Below are positions 32,454-41,018 of a stretch of DNA of 43,138 bases, one piece after another. The stretch comes from Blautia sp. (GTDB lineage Bacteria; Bacillota; Clostridia; Lachnospirales; Lachnospiraceae). The stretch spans positions 1 through 43,138 of the forward strand of contig JAFUCO010000018.1 of assembly GCA_017459635.1 (NCBI GenBank), given 5' to 3'. The notes under the pieces were generated by a model. That model made no database searches and had not been told where the DNA came from. It saw only the letters and a program-made list of their open reading frames with translations. The stretch's first letter is position 1, and every line of letters begins with the position of its first letter. The translations under genes were made by a program, and so were the position numbers.

Positions 32454-34418
32454 ATGAGAAGCAGACTGATCGATCTTCATAATATACAAATCGACGACCC
32501 TTTCTTTGGAAGGTACACGCATCTGGTTCCGGATGTTATTATTCCTTATCAGTGGAATGTCCTGAACGATATGGAGCCCGACGCCGCTCCCAGCCATGCC
32601 ATCCGCAATTTCCGCATCGCGGCGGGGCTTGAAGAAGGTGATTTTTACGGCTTTGTATTTCAGGATTCCGATGTTGCCAAATGGCTTGAGGCGGCGGCGT
32701 ATTCGCTTGCGTCGCATTCGGACGAGGACCTTGTTGAAAAGATGGACGAAACCATCCGCCTGCTTGCCAGTGCTCAGATGCCTGACGGCTATCTTGACAC
32801 ATATTTCCAGATACGTGAAAACGGACAGCAGTTCACAAATCTCCGGGAAGGCCATGAGCTTTACTGCGCCGGCCATCTGATCGAAGCGGGAACAGCTTAC
32901 TATAAAGTGACCGGAAAGCGGGAGCTTCTTGACCTATGCTGCCGGATGGCTGATCACATTGTTGATGTTTTCCACAAGGAGCCGCTCAGGAGAGGGATAC
33001 CTGGTCATGAAGAGATAGAACTTGCGCTTGTCAAGCTGTATGAAGTGACGGGAAAAGAGTCATATCTTGATATGGCTGCCGAATTCCTGGATCGAAGGGG
33101 AAGAAAGCCTTATTATTTTGAAGAGGAGGCAGCGCGTCCGGCCTGGAAAGGAATCTTTGACAGCAGTCCTGACGGCTATCACTATAGTTATTCGCAGTCT
33201 GATGAACCGGTACGGATCATGAAGAAGGCCAAAGGGCACGCGGTACGCGCAGTTTACCTCTACTGCGCTATGGCGGACGTGGCATGCTATAAAGGTGATC
33301 AGGAGCTGCTTGCAGCATGTGAGCGGCTTTACGAGAATATCGTGGGCAGGCAGATGTATATTACCGGAGGAATAGGAAGCTCCGGGATACTGGAAAGGTT
33401 CACCACTGATTATGATCTTCCCAACAACTCTGCCTATGCTGAAAGCTGTGCTTCTATCGGGCTTGCTCTGTTCTGCCGGAGGATGGCGCAGATTACGGGA
33501 GAGGCAAAGTACATGGATACCGCGGAAACGGCCCTGTACAATACTGTGCTCTCCGGAATAGCGATGGATGGAAAAAGCTTTTTCTATGTAAATCCGCTGT
33601 CGGTGTGGCCGGCAGCCTGCATGGAAGGCACCTCGATGGAGCATGTGAAGCCGGTGCGCCAGAAATGGTTCGGCTGCGCCTGCTGTCCTCCGAATATTGC
33701 CAGAACTCTGGCGTCACTTGGGGAATACTGCCTGTTTACCGGTGAAGGAAATCTGTGGATGAATCTGTTTGTCCAGATGGAGACCGTGCAGAATTTCAGC
33801 GGCAGGCTGCTGAAGATGAGAACCGAGACGCGATACCCGTTTGAAGGAAGGATCAGGATTAGGTTTTCTGAAACTGAGACAGGTGAGACTGCGCCTGCGA
33901 AAACTGATGAGATAAATACACTTCGTGTGCGTATTCCGGGATATGCGTCATCCTTTGCGATCACCAGAAACAGCCGTCCGGCGGAGTACGAAACAGATAA
34001 GGGCTACGCGTGCGTAAAGGCCAATTTTATCTCGGGCGATGTGCTGGAAATAACATTTGACATGCCCTCAAAATTCATGAGCGCGAATCCTGCCGTAAGA
34101 GCAGATGCGGGAAGGGCAGCCCTTGTCAAGGGACCGCTGGTTTACTGCCTTGAAGAACAGGACAATGGAAGAAACCTTGAGAAACTGGTAGTTGATACCG
34201 ATGCACCGGTGAGGGAGACCTTTGAAAAAACGATCCTTGGGGGCACCCTGATACTGCAGGCACAGGGGTGGCGTGAGAGCTATGAAGCCTTTGACAGCTC
34301 AAAGCTTTATCAGGAGGCAAGGACAGTGAGGGAGCCGGTGACACTTTCATTTATACCTTATGCTTTCTGGGACAACAGGATACCCGGTGAGATGGAAGTA
34401 TGGGTTAGAAAAAGGTGA
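32454..34418 (+). CDS. Glycoside hydrolase family 127 (beta-L-arabinofuranosidase-like)
   Basis: A 654-aa protein without a signal peptide, so cytosolic. The start at 32454 follows AGGAGGTGGGAT; an earlier in-frame ATG at 32409 lacks a ribosome site. It belongs to GH127 (DUF1680), typified by Bifidobacterium HypBA1, which uses a zinc-bound cysteine nucleophile. The four zinc/catalytic residues are visible at the same spacing: E330 and C332 in AESCASIG, C410 and C411 in CACCPPN. The body is the (alpha/alpha)6 barrel (residues 1 to about 430) followed by beta domains. The enzyme releases L-arabinose from arabinofuranosides. It heads an operon with an aldose epimerase and a PTS-like permease. 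Confidence 0.9.
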   Translation: MRSRLIDLHNIQIDDPFFGRYTHLVPDVIIPYQWNVLNDMEPDAAPSHAIRNFRIAAGLEEGDFYGFVFQDSDVAKWLEAAAYSLASHSDEDLVEKMDETIRLLASAQMPDGYLDTYFQIRENGQQFTNLREGHELYCAGHLIEAGTAYYKVTGKRELLDLCCRMADHIVDVFHKEPLRRGIPGHEEIELALVKLYEVTGKESYLDMAAEFLDRRGRKPYYFEEEAARPAWKGIFDSSPDGYHYSYSQSDEPVRIMKKAKGHAVRAVYLYCAMADVACYKGDQELLAACERLYENIVGRQMYITGGIGSSGILERFTTDYDLPNNSAYAESCASIGLALFCRRMAQITGEAKYMDTAETALYNTVLSGIAMDGKSFFYVNPLSVWPAACMEGTSMEHVKPVRQKWFGCACCPPNIARTLASLGEYCLFTGEGNLWMNLFVQMETVQNFSGRLLKMRTETRYPFEGRIRIRFSETETGETAPAKTDEINTLRVRIPGYASSFAITRNSRPAEYETDKGYACVKANFISGDVLEITFDMPSKFMSANPAVRADAGRAALVKGPLVYCLEEQDNGRNLEKLVVDTDAPVRETFEKTILGGTLILQAQGWRESYEAFDSSKLYQEARTVREPVTLSFIPYAFWDNRIPGEMEVWVRKR

Positions 34419-34423
34419 TATAA

Positions 34424-34726
34424 ATGAATGCCCTGGTGAACGGTGAGATGAGGCGCGTGTGCCGCAAATGTCTGCTCCGGGATATGCCGGAAGAGGAGTA
34501 TTTCCGGAATCTGCATGAGTATATTGAAAGACTGGATGATGATGTGAAGGTGCCTTCGGATATATATGAAGAGCGTCTCTCAAAATGCCGTGAATGCGAG
34601 AGCCTTCTTTCCGGAATGTGCCGCATCTGCGGCTGTTATGTGGAGCTTCGGGCATGCATGCGGAAAAACAGCTGCCCCGCCGTCCATCCAAAATGGGATA
34701 AAGAACCGGAAGCAGAAGAATGGTGA
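34424..34726 (+). CDS. Small cysteine-rich protein, DUF6171-like
   Basis: A 100-aa protein, start 5 nt after the GH127 stop with AAAGGTGATATAA. It has a CRKC pair (13-16), a CREC pair (about 55-58) and a dense cluster CRICGCYVELRACMRKNSCP near residues 66-85, most likely binding zinc or an iron-sulfur centre. I take it as DUF6171, common in Lachnospiraceae; the function is not known. The tight spacing indicates co-translation with the glycosidase. Confidence 0.7.
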   Translation: MNALVNGEMRRVCRKCLLRDMPEEEYFRNLHEYIERLDDDVKVPSDIYEERLSKCRECESLLSGMCRICGCYVELRACMRKNSCPAVHPKWDKEPEAEEW

Positions 34727-34785
34727 CTGCAGAAGCAGCTGAAACGGAGCTTTTTTTGAAGAAAGATAAGTAAAGGAGGATAAGC

Positions 34786-35664
34786 ATGGATTACACAATT
34801 CAGAACGAACACATGCAGGTAACTGTCGAGACATTCGGCGCACAGCTGAAGTCCGTTAAAAAGGATGGGAAAGAATATCTCTGGCAGAGAGATACGTCCT
34901 ATTGGAGGGACAGCTCACCCAATCTTTTCCCGTACATTGCAAGGCTTTACGGGGGAGAGTACACATTTGAAGAGAAAACCTATGCAATGAAGATACACGG
35001 TTTTCTTAAATACCGTGAGCTGACTCTGGCGGACAGCGCGGATGACAGCCTTACTTTTGAGCTTAAGGCTGATGATGAGACCCTGCAGCAGTATCCGTGG
35101 AAATTTACCCTGAGAGTTATCTATAAGCTTGATGGAGATAAACTGTCGGTGACCACCAGTATCGTTAATGAAGATGATAAGATTATGTGCTTTGGAGTGG
35201 GCGGGCATCCGGGATTCAATGTTCCCATGGAGGACGGACTTGCATTTGAAGACTACTATCTGGAACTGTCCGAAGCTGATGACCCGGTACACATCGGCTT
35301 TACTGAAACCTGTTTCAGAAACGGCTGCGATGTTCCTTATGAGCTGGATGAAAAGAAAAGGATCCCGCTGCATCATGACCTGTTTGACAATGACGCAATA
35401 GTCCTTAAGAATGCCGGCCATATGGTAAAGATTGGCAGCGACAAGGGCAAAAAAGCCCTGATAGTCCGCTGGGATCATGAATATGTGGGATTCTGGCACA
35501 AGCCCAAAACGGATGCTCCTTACGTATGCGTGGAGCCATGGAATTCGCTTCCGGCAAGGGATGGTATAAAAGAAGATTTTGCGAAGCAGCCTGATCTTAA
35601 ATCCCTGGAACCGGGGAAGACGTTCAATATTGGCTGGAGCGTGGAAATACTGACGGCTTGTTAA
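34786..35664 (+). CDS. Aldose 1-epimerase family protein (mutarotase, LacX-like)
   Basis: A 292-aa cytosolic protein with AAAGGAGGATAAGC before the ATG. It has the galactose mutarotase fold: NLFPYIARLYGGEY (about 45-58), KIHGFLKYREL (about 67-77) with the conserved His, VGGHPGFNVPM (about 137-148) with the catalytic His, and CVEPWNSLP (about 246-254) with the catalytic Glu. The enzyme interconverts alpha and beta anomers of an aldose. Next to GH127 it could act on the released L-arabinose or a related sugar. Confidence 0.9.
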   Translation: MDYTIQNEHMQVTVETFGAQLKSVKKDGKEYLWQRDTSYWRDSSPNLFPYIARLYGGEYTFEEKTYAMKIHGFLKYRELTLADSADDSLTFELKADDETLQQYPWKFTLRVIYKLDGDKLSVTTSIVNEDDKIMCFGVGGHPGFNVPMEDGLAFEDYYLELSEADDPVHIGFTETCFRNGCDVPYELDEKKRIPLHHDLFDNDAIVLKNAGHMVKIGSDKGKKALIVRWDHEYVGFWHKPKTDAPYVCVEPWNSLPARDGIKEDFAKQPDLKSLEPGKTFNIGWSVEILTAC

Positions 35665-35692
35665 CGCAGGCATAACCGGTACACACTCCGGG

Positions 35693-35823
35693 CATCAGGT
35701 AAGTGTTGCCAGTGAACTGCATATACAGCAGCCGGGTGACAGATGAATATGATCCGTGAATTGCAGATGCTGCAGCAGGACATCAGGTGAGTACGATCCA
35801 TGAACAGCAGATACTGCGAACGG
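35693..35823. repeat. Degenerate ~43-bp tandem repeat in the epimerase-permease spacer
   Basis: Three diverged units (about 35693-35739, 35740-35780 and 35781-35823) share CATCAGGTRAGT, GATCCRTGAA and GCAGATRCTGC blocks. They occupy nearly all of the gap between the epimerase and permease genes and are presumably transcribed. Confidence 0.55.
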
Positions 35824-35861
35824 AATGATAAAAAGAGATGCTTCGTAAGGAAAGGCATAAG

Positions 35862-36953
35862 ATGGGAAAAGCAGGAGAGTTTCTTAAACGCAAGGATATT
35901 GAGATTTCACTGAAACGGTATGGAATTGACGCGCTTGGCGCGATGGCACAGGGTCTGTTCTGCAGCCTGCTTATCGGAACTATCATCAATACGCTGGGCA
36001 CTCAGTTTCATATATCAGCGTTGACCCGGACTATCGCGACTATAGCGGGGGTTGATTACACGGTCGGGGGACTTGCGACAGCGATGAGCGGTCCCGCAAT
36101 GGCAACGGCAATCGGGTATGCCCTTCATTGTCCGCCGCTGGTACTGTTTTCACTGATCTCGGTAGGCTTTGCTTCAAATGCGCTTGGCGGAGCCGGAGGC
36201 CCTCTGGCAGTTCTGTTCGTCGCTATAATTGCAGCCGAAGCAGGCAAGGCAGTTTCAAAAGAGACAAAAGTTGATATCCTGGTTACGCCTCTTGTGACGA
36301 TAGGCATCGGAGTTCTTCTTTCGGCTTTGATAGCTCCTGCTATCGGAAGCGCAGCCATGAAGATTGGTGAACTGATAATGTGGGCTACAGAGCTTCAGCC
36401 TTTCCTTATGGGAATTTTGGTTTCGGTACTTGTCGGCATGGCGCTTACACTGCCGATTTCGTCAGCCGCGATATGCGCGTCGCTGGGACTTACGGGACTT
36501 GCAGGTGGAGCTGCAGTGGCAGGGTGCTGCGCACAGATGATTGGATTTGCGGTAACTTCCTTTAAAGAAAACAAATGGGGCGGGCTGGTTTCGCAGGGAA
36601 TAGGAACTTCCATGCTTCAGATGGGAAATATTGTCAAAAATCCGCGTATTTGGATCGGCCCGACCATTGCTTCGGCAATCACGGGCCCGATCGCAACATG
36701 TGTTTTCAAACTCCGTATGGACGGAGCGGCGGTGTCATCGGGAATGGGCACCTGCGGCCTGGTCGGCCAGATAGGAGTTTACACGGGATGGGTAAATGAT
36801 ATTACGGAAGGCACCAAACAGGCCATCACCGGAATGGACTGGCTGGGGCTTATCCTGATATCGTTTGTTCTCCCGGCAGTTCTTTCACCACTTATAAACC
36901 AGCTTTGCAGAAAAGCCGGATGGGTGAAGGACGGGGACATGAAGCTTAGTTAA
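35862..36953 (+). CDS. PTS system IIC-like membrane transporter (PTS_EIIC_2 type)
   Basis: A 363-aa integral membrane protein with about 8-10 helices. The start at 35862 is supported by AAGGAAAGG and the family-typical beginning EFLKRKDIEISLKRYGIDALGAMAQGL read in two pieces; a start eight codons earlier has a weaker site. It is glycine- and alanine-rich, with SGPAMATAIGYALH and GGAGGPLAVLF segments. No IIA or IIB domain is fused or adjacent, so phosphotransfer partners would be elsewhere, or it transports without phosphorylation. The substrate is unknown; the context suggests a sugar or nucleoside. Confidence 0.8.
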   Translation: MGKAGEFLKRKDIEISLKRYGIDALGAMAQGLFCSLLIGTIINTLGTQFHISALTRTIATIAGVDYTVGGLATAMSGPAMATAIGYALHCPPLVLFSLISVGFASNALGGAGGPLAVLFVAIIAAEAGKAVSKETKVDILVTPLVTIGIGVLLSALIAPAIGSAAMKIGELIMWATELQPFLMGILVSVLVGMALTLPISSAAICASLGLTGLAGGAAVAGCCAQMIGFAVTSFKENKWGGLVSQGIGTSMLQMGNIVKNPRIWIGPTIASAITGPIATCVFKLRMDGAAVSSGMGTCGLVGQIGVYTGWVNDITEGTKQAITGMDWLGLILISFVLPAVLSPLINQLCRKAGWVKDGDMKLS

Positions 36954-37089
36954 GCAGGGCAGAACACAGTATGAATCTGATTGAGCCGAATAAGACTGGA
37001 GCCTGAACTTCTCAGGGAACGTTCACCGCAGCATGCTGCAGTGAGTGTTTCACTGAACACAATTTAAAAGAAAAAAGGAGGGAATTATT

Positions 37090-37797
37090 ATGAGCAGCAT
37101 TCCAACCCCGCACAATACCGCAAAGTATGGTGAGATAGCAAAAAAAGTACTTATGCCCGGAGATCCGCTCCGCGCCAGGTATATAGCCGAGCATTATCTT
37201 GAAAACCCGAAATGCGTAAACCAGGTCCGCAACATGTTCGCATTTACCGGTACGTACAAAGGCAATGAAGTTACTGTTATGGGTGGCGGAATGGGTATAC
37301 CGTCCATCTCTATTTACAGCTATGAGCTGTTCCACTTCTATGATGTCGACAAGATCATCCGTATCGGAAGCGCCGGTGCACTTCAGGATGATGTAAAACT
37401 CATGGATGTAGTGCTTGCGCAGGGCGCCTGCACCGATTCAAATTATGCAAGCCAGTACGGACTTCCCGGTACCTTCGCTCCGATATCAAGCTATGAGCTT
37501 CTGAAAAAGGCTGCAGATGTGGCAGACCGGCTTGGTATACCGGTAAAGGTCGGAAACGTACTTTCATCGGATGTGTTCTACAGCGACAATAAGACCGCCA
37601 GCGACGCATGGAGGAAGATGGGCGTGCTCTGCACCGAAATGGAATGTGCAGCCCTGTTCATGAACGCCGCAAGAGCCGGAAAACAGGCTCTCGGAATCCT
37701 GACGATATCAGATCATATCTACAGGCCAGAGGCAATCCCGGCAGAAGCAAGAGAAAAGAGCTTCAACCAGATGATGGAGATCGCACTCGAGATTTAA
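37090..37797 (+). CDS. deoD: Purine-nucleoside phosphorylase DeoD
   Basis: A 235-aa hexameric-type phosphorylase; AAAAAGGAGGGAATT precedes the start. Phosphate-site motif MPGDPLRARYIA (about 22-33), GGGMGIPS and GSAGAL follow. MEC near residue 182 is the ribose-binding loop. The general acid D208 (SDHIY) and R221 are spaced 13 apart, as are D204 and R217 of E. coli DeoD. It splits purine nucleosides with phosphate, giving base and ribose 1-phosphate. It ends the operon; a strong terminator follows. Several small hairpins (GCAGCATGCTGC) lie in the leader but none matches a purine riboswitch. Confidence 0.95.
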   Translation: MSSIPTPHNTAKYGEIAKKVLMPGDPLRARYIAEHYLENPKCVNQVRNMFAFTGTYKGNEVTVMGGGMGIPSISIYSYELFHFYDVDKIIRIGSAGALQDDVKLMDVVLAQGACTDSNYASQYGLPGTFAPISSYELLKKAADVADRLGIPVKVGNVLSSDVFYSDNKTASDAWRKMGVLCTEMECAALFMNAARAGKQALGILTISDHIYRPEAIPAEAREKSFNQMMEIALEI

Positions 37798-37803
37798 AAT
37801 AAA

Positions 37804-37842
37804 GGGGCTGTGAAAAAGTTTTTCTTTTTCACGGCCCTTTTT
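37804..37842 (+). terminator. Intrinsic terminator after deoD
   Basis: GGGCTGTGAAAAAG (37805-37818) pairs with CTTTTTCACGGCCC (37824-37837), followed by five T residues. It closes the GH127-deoD unit. Confidence 0.85.
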
Positions 37843-37880
37843 GGAACACAGGAGACGGCTTTTTTGGTCCCGTCATGATT

Positions 37881-38843
37881 TCACTGCTTCGGGAAGTGTA
37901 CGGCGAGTGTGTCACCCAGCTGTATCCGGTATTCTTTGTCGGGTACGAATGATTTCCGGTGATGTGCTACCAGTACTATATCGGTTCCGGATTTTTTCTG
38001 AACCTCGTCTATCGTCTGCCCTATCCAGGAGCTGTCGAGGTTTATTACTATCGCCTGAAGCCCGAGGACGAGGTCTTTCATGCCGTCCTCCTGGGTCAGC
38101 CGGGTGTACTGCTCCACAAAGCCTGCGGAAATGATACCGGTAGGTACCGCTACAGCGGCAACTCCCAGAAAAGCAATGATAATGGCCAGGACTTTTCCGG
38201 TGAACGTGATAGGGTAAATATCGCCATATCCGACTGTCAGCAATGTGGAAACACTCCACCATATACCTGAGAAGGCATTTTCAAAAACATCCGGCTGAGC
38301 TTCATGTTCGGCACTGTACATAAAAAGTGAAGCGGCGAGCATCAGGACCAGAATGATAAAAAGTGACGATACCAGCTGGTTTCTTTTTTCGTACAGGACT
38401 GATGTGATGGCGTTGAATGAGTCATAATTTGCGTTGATCCTGAACAGATGGAAAATACGTACGACTCTCAGCATACGGAATGCGACAAAGCCTGACAGGA
38501 AGAAAAACGGAAGTATGGTGAGCAGCTCTACAATTCCGTCAAACGAAAAGATAAAGCTTAACACAGCATGTCCGCGATCTTTCTGTGGATACAGGTAATC
38601 CGCTGTCCAGATCCGCAGTATGTATTCAATGATGAATATAAATATCGTGACATTCTCAATTGTGTTAAAAAGAGGATCAAATCGCTTAAGCCCGTCGAAC
38701 GTCTGAAGAACCATCACGGTGATGTTCAGCAGTATGACAATGACCAGAAAGATGTCAAATGCACGGCTGGGGATATCACTTACATTTCCAATCTGAATTA
38801 TATCAAAAATTCTCTTCTTGCGTGAAGCAGCCGAAGCAGCCAT
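37881..38843 (-). CDS. Voltage-gated potassium channel
   Basis: A 320-aa membrane protein. The start at 38843 has GGAGGAGGGGAAAA upstream; a longer frame is rejected. Six transmembrane segments are seen: S1 near 30-50, then S2-S3. S4 is the voltage sensor FRMLRVVRIFHLFRI (about 115-130) with regularly spaced Arg. S5-pore-S6 carries the selectivity filter TVGYGD (203-208). The last 60 residues form a TrkA-C-like cytosolic domain (WIGQTIDEV, then YRIQLGDTLAV), which could gate by a ligand. It moves potassium passively. It is a single gene and no operon partner is obvious. Confidence 0.9.
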   Translation of the reverse strand: MAASAASRKKRIFDIIQIGNVSDIPSRAFDIFLVIVILLNITVMVLQTFDGLKRFDPLFNTIENVTIFIFIIEYILRIWTADYLYPQKDRGHAVLSFIFSFDGIVELLTILPFFFLSGFVAFRMLRVVRIFHLFRINANYDSFNAITSVLYEKRNQLVSSLFIILVLMLAASLFMYSAEHEAQPDVFENAFSGIWWSVSTLLTVGYGDIYPITFTGKVLAIIIAFLGVAAVAVPTGIISAGFVEQYTRLTQEDGMKDLVLGLQAIVINLDSSWIGQTIDEVQKKSGTDIVLVAHHRKSFVPDKEYRIQLGDTLAVHFPKQ

Positions 38844-39127
38844 TTTTCCCCTCCTCCCTGCAGCCGGTTTTGCTGCAGACGCCCGACTTGATGCTGTCAT
38901 ACATGGCAGCAAATGCTGTATCCTCTCCTCGTCCGGGATATGAAAATGTGCGGCAGTTCCATGATCCGAATTGGCCCGGTGACGCAGGCACCTGCCTGTT
39001 TCAGCGGATTTGAGACGCTCTCCTTAAACGTATCAAAAAGCACAGGATATGTGTTCGAATCAGCAGCTGCCGCGATTCGTATTGGAGTTGTGTTAAAGGC
39101 GTGTCCTCATTATATCGGGCACATGTC

Positions 39128-39925
39128 TTAGAACGCGGTAAGTTCTGACGGAGGAAGATAATTGCCGCCCTCAACCACACCCCGGGAAGCAGCGAGCACC
39201 TGGGATTTTCCGGTGAACGGAATGGGATCACCGTGAAAATCTGTTATTTTCCCGCCTGCCTCTTCAAGTATGCAGGCACCGGCAGCGTAATCCCACAGGC
39301 ACAGGCGCGGCTCATAAAACATTCCTGTGACGCCTGAAGCGACCAGACAGATATCAAATGCCGCGCTGCCGCTGCGCCTTATGTCGATAGAATGTGTAAG
39401 ATAATAATGCCCCAGCAGAAAGGCGGAGCGTGAGACCTCTTCCTCATAATATGGTGCGGTTCCCATGGAGACCAGACTCTCAGAAAGTGGAGAATCTGAA
39501 CTCATGATTCGTTTACCGTTCAAAAAGGCACCATGTCCTTTTTCAGCGTAAAACATGCTGTCGGAATAAGGATCATATACAACGCCGATATAAGGCATGC
39601 CATCCTTAAGAAGACCTATACTGGTAACGCTAGGCCTTAAGCCTTTCATAAAATTGGAGGTTCCGTCTATCGGGTCAATGACAAAGGTAAAACCGGTTTT
39701 GTCCTCTTCCTTAAAGACTTCCTGACCTTCCTCCTCCGCAACAAAGGTAGCTTCAGGAAGAAGCGCAGAAAGCCTTCCCTCAAGATATTCCTGAACCATG
39801 GCATCATATCTGGTAACGAAATTGGCATGTCCGGCCTTTGCTTCAGAAGGATGAATATCCGAAGCACTCTTCATGATCTCTCCAGCCCCGACGGCAATCT
39901 CTTTTATACTTTCTATCAGATTCAT
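39128..39925 (-). CDS. Inositol monophosphatase family protein
   Basis: A 265-aa cytosolic magnesium-dependent phosphatase. The start at 39925 is chosen over an earlier ATG that lacks any ribosome site; its own site is only GGGGGT. Metal ligands are E65-E66 in FVAEEEG and DPIDGT at 84-89, and the C-terminal WDYAAG motif is present. The family hydrolyses inositol phosphates, fructose 1,6-bisphosphate, NADP or PAP. The exact substrate is not decidable. It is divergent from the HAD gene. Its 3' side holds a 284-base gap before the channel gene with no convincing coding sequence. Confidence 0.85.
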   Translation of the reverse strand: MNLIESIKEIAVGAGEIMKSASDIHPSEAKAGHANFVTRYDAMVQEYLEGRLSALLPEATFVAEEEGQEVFKEEDKTGFTFVIDPIDGTSNFMKGLRPSVTSIGLLKDGMPYIGVVYDPYSDSMFYAEKGHGAFLNGKRIMSSDSPLSESLVSMGTAPYYEEEVSRSAFLLGHYYLTHSIDIRRSGSAAFDICLVASGVTGMFYEPRLCLWDYAAGACILEEAGGKITDFHGDPIPFTGKSQVLAASRGVVEGGNYLPPSELTAF

Positions 39926-40099
39926 ATCGAATACCCCCGTGTTTAAAATTATCATAATTATATATTAACAGTCCGATTCTAACAAGTTTTTTTAAGGCAG
40001 CTGTTGATTTTTCGTTCGGGATGCGTTTCAATAGGCTATAGGTTATGAAAGTGCATCAGCAGTTTCAAATTAAGACAAAAAGTATAGAAATGGAGAGAT

Positions 40100-40891
40100 A
40101 TGAGAAAAGCGGTTTTTTTTGACATCGACAGAACAATATGGAACTGGAAAAATGAAATACCGCCCAGCACTGTTGAGGCAATCCGGGGCCTTAGAAAAAA
40201 CGGTAATCTGGCATTTATGTGCACAGGAAGGACACGCGGATTTATCCGCCATCCGGCTCTTCTCGGAATTGGCTTTGACGGGATAGTATCAGGATGCGGT
40301 ACCATGATAGAATACAATGGCGAAACGGTTTTCTATCATGAACTGGAAAAAGATCTTGTTGAATGGACGGTCCGGACAGTACGGAAGTATGGCTTCAAGC
40401 CTATACTTGAAGGAAGAAAACATCTCTATCTTGAGCTGGAAGATTTTGAAAATGACATGTATGGACGAAAGGTCATTAAAGATATGGGAGACGATCTCCG
40501 TTCGATCGACTGTGAGTGGGGGAAGTGGGAGGTTTCGAAGCTTTCCTGCGCCACAGATACTCCGGACAGGGAAAAATGCCTTTCGGAGCTTTCGGAGTAT
40601 TATGACTTTCTTGTACACGACCCCACGGTAGCGGAAATAGTCCCGAAGGGTTTTGACAAAGCGACAGGCATGAAAGATGTCTGCGAAATGCTGGGCATCG
40701 ATATGGCTGATACGATAGCCTTTGGCGACAGCGAGAATGACCGTGAGATGCTGCTTACAGCGGGAATCGGCGTGGCCATGGGGGATGGAGCCCCGCAGAT
40801 ACGCGCCATTGCCGACTACGTGACAAAACCTATGGAAGAAGGCGGGATATATCATGCATGCAGGGAGCTCGGACTTCTGACGAAGCATTAA
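40100..40891 (+). CDS. HAD-family phosphatase, Cof-type (HAD-IIB)
   Basis: A 263-aa cytosolic phosphatase with GGAGAGAT before the ATG. Motif I is FFDIDRT with nucleophile D8 and acid D10; the usual Gly after the second Asp is Arg here (DxDR instead of DxDG). Motif II lies in MCTGR (about 38), motif III in the Lys-rich middle, and motif IV is GDSEND (209-214). The cap is the alpha/beta type of Cof proteins, which act on sugar phosphates, FMN or pyridoxal phosphate. It precedes the ABC-F gene by about 130 bases, with no terminator between. Confidence 0.85.
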   Translation: MRKAVFFDIDRTIWNWKNEIPPSTVEAIRGLRKNGNLAFMCTGRTRGFIRHPALLGIGFDGIVSGCGTMIEYNGETVFYHELEKDLVEWTVRTVRKYGFKPILEGRKHLYLELEDFENDMYGRKVIKDMGDDLRSIDCEWGKWEVSKLSCATDTPDREKCLSELSEYYDFLVHDPTVAEIVPKGFDKATGMKDVCEMLGIDMADTIAFGDSENDREMLLTAGIGVAMGDGAPQIRAIADYVTKPMEEGGIYHACRELGLLTKH

Positions 40892-40919
40892 GAAATGCCT
40901 ACATTAAAGACGTGAGACT

Positions 40920-40964
40920 GGTATGGCAATGAGGGTGTTATTTATGTGCCTCATAAGGCATACC
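40920..40964 (+). promoter_or_regulatory. Hairpin in the leader of the ABC-F gene
   Basis: GGTATGGCAATGAGG (40920-40934) pairs imperfectly with CCTCATAAGGCATACC (40949-40964). It lies about 55 bases before the ABC-F start. Leaders of ABC-F resistance genes often fold as attenuators; no independent upstream peptide ORF is evident here, so this is only a suggestion. Confidence 0.4.
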
Positions 40965-41018
40965 ATTTTGAGACGCTTAAGGAGAGTTCCTCTGAAGGCA
41001 TATTATTGGAGGATTAAA

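Noticed and set aside
36954-37089. Purine riboswitch before deoD
   Set aside because: Hairpins such as GCAGCATGCTGC exist, but the purine aptamer loops are not present.
38844-39127. Minus-strand reading with protein-like composition between the channel and IMPase genes
   Set aside because: The open stretch is about 60 codons, follows a stop, has no start or ribosome site and matches no family I know.
40923-41018. Upstream leader peptide controlling the ABC-F gene
   Set aside because: The only frame is continuous with the ABC-F gene itself and has no separate stop, so no independent leader peptide is supported.
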